Assembly (NCBI GenBank): GCA_039797965.1
Contig: JBDKGX010000136.1
Location: 1 to 6,491, forward strand
Direction: 5' to 3'
Length of the DNA stretch: 6,491 nt
Source of the DNA: Thiofilum sp039797965
Lineage (GTDB): Bacteria; Pseudomonadota; Gammaproteobacteria; Thiotrichales; Thiotrichaceae
Every line of letters starts with the position of its first letter. Within the stretch, counting starts at the first letter, position 1. Shown here piece by piece: positions 5,062 through 6,491 of this stretch. The position numbers and the translations under genes are program-made. The notes under the pieces are model-generated. The model was given only the letters and a program-made list of their open reading frames with translations, was not told the DNA's origin and made no database searches.

Positions 5062-6319
5062 GATGATTAGGCACAAACCATAAGACTAAACCACCTAATA
5101 CAAATAAAATTAGCAAGGACAATAAGCCAATCCGATTAGACTGCGTCAGATAGCTTGCCCAACCGACTAATAGAGGCCCCAGTACCGCAGCAAACTTACC
5201 TAACATATTGTAAAAGCCAAAAAACTTAGCCGCCTGATCGGCTGGAATGAGGCTTGCAAAATAGGAGCGACTTAACGCTTGAATACCGCCTTGAAATAAC
5301 CCGACGCTAAAGGCTAACAGGTAAAAATGAATCGCAGTTTGCATTTGCGTTGCACCCAAGGTAATCAGCACATAGCCCAGAATTCCGATCATAATCCCTG
5401 TTTTAGCGCTATAGCGGGTGCCGATCCAACCAAATAGTAATGCCGCAGGAAAGGCAGTAAATTGAGTAATAATAATGGCTTGAATCAAGCTATCGGTGGG
5501 CAATCCCAAACTTTGCCCATAATCCACCGCCATCACTACAATGGTGTCCACCCCATCAATATAAAACCAGTACGCTAATAAAAATAAGGCTATTGCACGG
5601 TATTGGCGGATTTGGCGAAAGGTATCGAGAAAATCGCAAGCCGCTTGTTTAATGAGGGTAAAAAACGCTACGTTGCTAGCGGGCTCAACTGGTCGCTCAC
5701 GCACTTGGAAAAATAACGGAATACTAAATAACGCCCACCACAGAGCAGTCCCTGCAAACGCTACCTGTACTCCCGTGGTTTTATCCACTAGACCAAACCA
5801 CTCAGGGTGTAAGGCTAGTAACACACTGATTATTAACCACACTCCCCCTCCCAAGTAGCCTAAGCTATAGCCTAAGGCAGAAACACGGTTGAAATCTTTT
5901 TCCTCAGATACATCCACTAATAATGAATCGTAAAAAATATTGCCCCCTAAAAAGCCAATAAAACCTAAAGCAAACGCTATTAAGGCTAATAACCATTGCC
6001 CTTGCCCAATCAGACTTAAGGTAAAGGTGGCAAGTACTCCCACTATCATAAAGCTTGCTAACATAGGTTTTTTACGTCCGCTACGATCAGCGATAGCTCC
6101 TAGAAACGGAGCGAGTAAGGTAATCACCAAACTAGCAAACGAATTAGCATTGCCTAAATATAAAGTAACTTCAGTAGAGGGCACTTCTTGCGCCCAATAC
6201 GAGCGGAAAAATACGGGAAATAACACCACGACTACGGTGGTAATAAAGGCTGAATTCGCCCAGTCGTAAAACGCCCAAGCCCAACGCTCTCGCCATGAAT
6301 GGGGTACTAATTGACTCAT
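5048..6319 (-). CDS. UMF1/Atg22-type major facilitator superfamily transporter
   Basis: This 423-residue integral membrane protein has the 12-helix layout and length of the UMF1 family (MFS, Atg22-like). The family hallmark YDWANSAF lies at residues 18-25 before the first helix. GAIADRSGRKKP (74-85) is the MFS motif A in the loop between helices 2 and 3. The segment SRSYFASLIP followed by FFGFYNMLGKFAAVLGP matches the conserved late region of these proteins. A longer loop with charged residues (about 205-240) separates the two six-helix halves. The substrate is unknown for most bacterial members; yeast Atg22 exports amino acids from the vacuole, so a small-molecule exporter is plausible. I chose ATG 6319 because AGGA lies 6 nt upstream. 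The in-frame ATG at 6382 would add 21 non-family residues and overlap the divergent gene's start. It sits inner-membrane, convergent with the nucleotidyltransferase-like gene. Confidence 0.92.
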   Translation of the reverse strand: MSQLVPHSWRERWAWAFYDWANSAFITTVVVVLFPVFFRSYWAQEVPSTEVTLYLGNANSFASLVITLLAPFLGAIADRSGRKKPMLASFMIVGVLATFTLSLIGQGQWLLALIAFALGFIGFLGGNIFYDSLLVDVSEEKDFNRVSALGYSLGYLGGGVWLIISVLLALHPEWFGLVDKTTGVQVAFAGTALWWALFSIPLFFQVRERPVEPASNVAFFTLIKQAACDFLDTFRQIRQYRAIALFLLAYWFYIDGVDTIVVMAVDYGQSLGLPTDSLIQAIIITQFTAFPAALLFGWIGTRYSAKTGIMIGILGYVLITLGATQMQTAIHFYLLAFSVGLFQGGIQALSRSYFASLIPADQAAKFFGFYNMLGKFAAVLGPLLVGWASYLTQSNRIGLLSLLILFVLGGLVLWFVPNHQQKS

Positions 6320-6337
6320 TATTATTCCTACTATAGT
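6311..6337 (+). promoter_or_regulatory. candidate promoter for the divergent gene at 6381
   Basis: TTGACT (6311-6316, 5/6 to -35) and TATAGT (6332-6337, 5/6 to -10) point toward the plus-strand start at 6381. The 15-bp spacer is shorter than ideal. Transcription would begin near 6344, giving a leader of about 37 nt. The -35 overlaps the transporter's first codons and the -10 overlaps its ribosome-site region, so the two transcripts may interfere. Confidence 0.35.
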
Positions 6338-6380
6338 CCTGCAACAACTCGCATCATAAACATAAGTTTTTTGAGGTGTC

Positions 6381-6491
6381 ATGTGGTTTTTTGTCCAGTC
6401 TACTTTAGAGCTACTTTGGGTATTATTTCCTTGCTATCTGTATCCGGCTAGCGATAGCGCTGAATCTCTGGCAGGCTTAGGGTTATTTGGT
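6381..6491 (+). CDS. start of a plus-strand gene of unknown function, truncated by the window
   Basis: An open frame starts at ATG 6381 and runs 37 codons to the window edge without a stop. A good Shine-Dalgarno (GAGGTG, 6373-6378) ends 2 nt before the ATG, and a candidate promoter lies at 6311-6337. The visible residues (MWFFVQSTLELLWVLFPCYL, then an Asp/Ser/Glu turn and SLAGLGLFG) are hydrophobic and suggest an N-terminal membrane helix. This is too little to name a family. It is divergent from the transporter gene with 61 bp between starts, and its presence argues against the transporter's longer start. Confidence 0.55.
   Translation, partial: MWFFVQSTLELLWVLFPCYLYPASDSAESLAGLGLFG

Noticed and set aside
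5652..6269. Two plus-strand open frames opposite the transporter gene
   Set aside because: They are antisense to hydrophobic membrane-helix codons and have low-complexity Pro/Lys/Asn-rich translations, typical of shadows.
6320..6382. Longer N-terminus for the transporter
   Set aside because: The extra 21 residues lack family character, the best ribosome site precedes 6319, and the extension would overlap the start of the divergent gene.
1..6491. Defence system, prophage, integron or insertion sequence
   Set aside because: No transposase, integrase, terminal inverted repeats, nuclease/helicase pair or toxin-antitoxin pair was found on either strand. The nucleotidyltransferase-like gene is long and has no adjacent HEPN-type partner.

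Overview
The window reads as an ordinary chromosomal segment of a moderately AT-rich Gram-negative proteobacterium, most likely a gammaproteobacterium. The evidence is a lipoprotein with an outer-membrane-type sorting signal, a periplasmic phosphate-binding protein behind a Pho-box promoter of the Escherichia coli type, and a MurQ cell-wall recycling enzyme. A sulfur-oxidiser-like lineage such as Thiotrichales is only a guess from general protein flavour. I see no rRNA, tRNA, insertion sequence, CRISPR array or phage gene.

Layout. From 1 to 3780 five genes all lie on the minus strand. In transcription order they are a Sel1-repeat lipoprotein (3780-2644), murQ (2411-1536), an Lrp/AsnC-type regulator (1461-1048), a small membrane-anchored protein of unknown function (969-592), and a PstS-like phosphate-binding protein (from 468, running off the left edge). 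Gaps of 74 to 232 bp separate them, so they need not form one operon. pstS has its own promoter: four 7-bp elements at an 11-bp period, followed 10 bp later by a -10 element.

From 4003 a plus-strand gene encodes a 345-residue protein with a nucleotidyltransferase-like catalytic signature. It converges with a minus-strand UMF1/Atg22-type transporter gene (6319-5048), with only 7 bp between the two stop codons and a hairpin lying across them. At the right edge a further plus-strand gene starts at 6381, divergent from the transporter gene, and runs out of the window.

How the parts fit. MurQ recycles peptidoglycan amino sugar, PstS scavenges phosphate, and the UMF1 protein is a membrane transporter, so nutrient acquisition and envelope turnover are common themes. 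No single pathway links all the genes. The least understood coding region is the nucleotidyltransferase-like gene at 4003-5040. The best supported regulatory element is the Pho box at 529-568. An oriented motif, AAGTACT followed by C or G, recurs through the window well above chance, although part of the excess can be explained by codon pairs and by the Sel1 tandem repeats.
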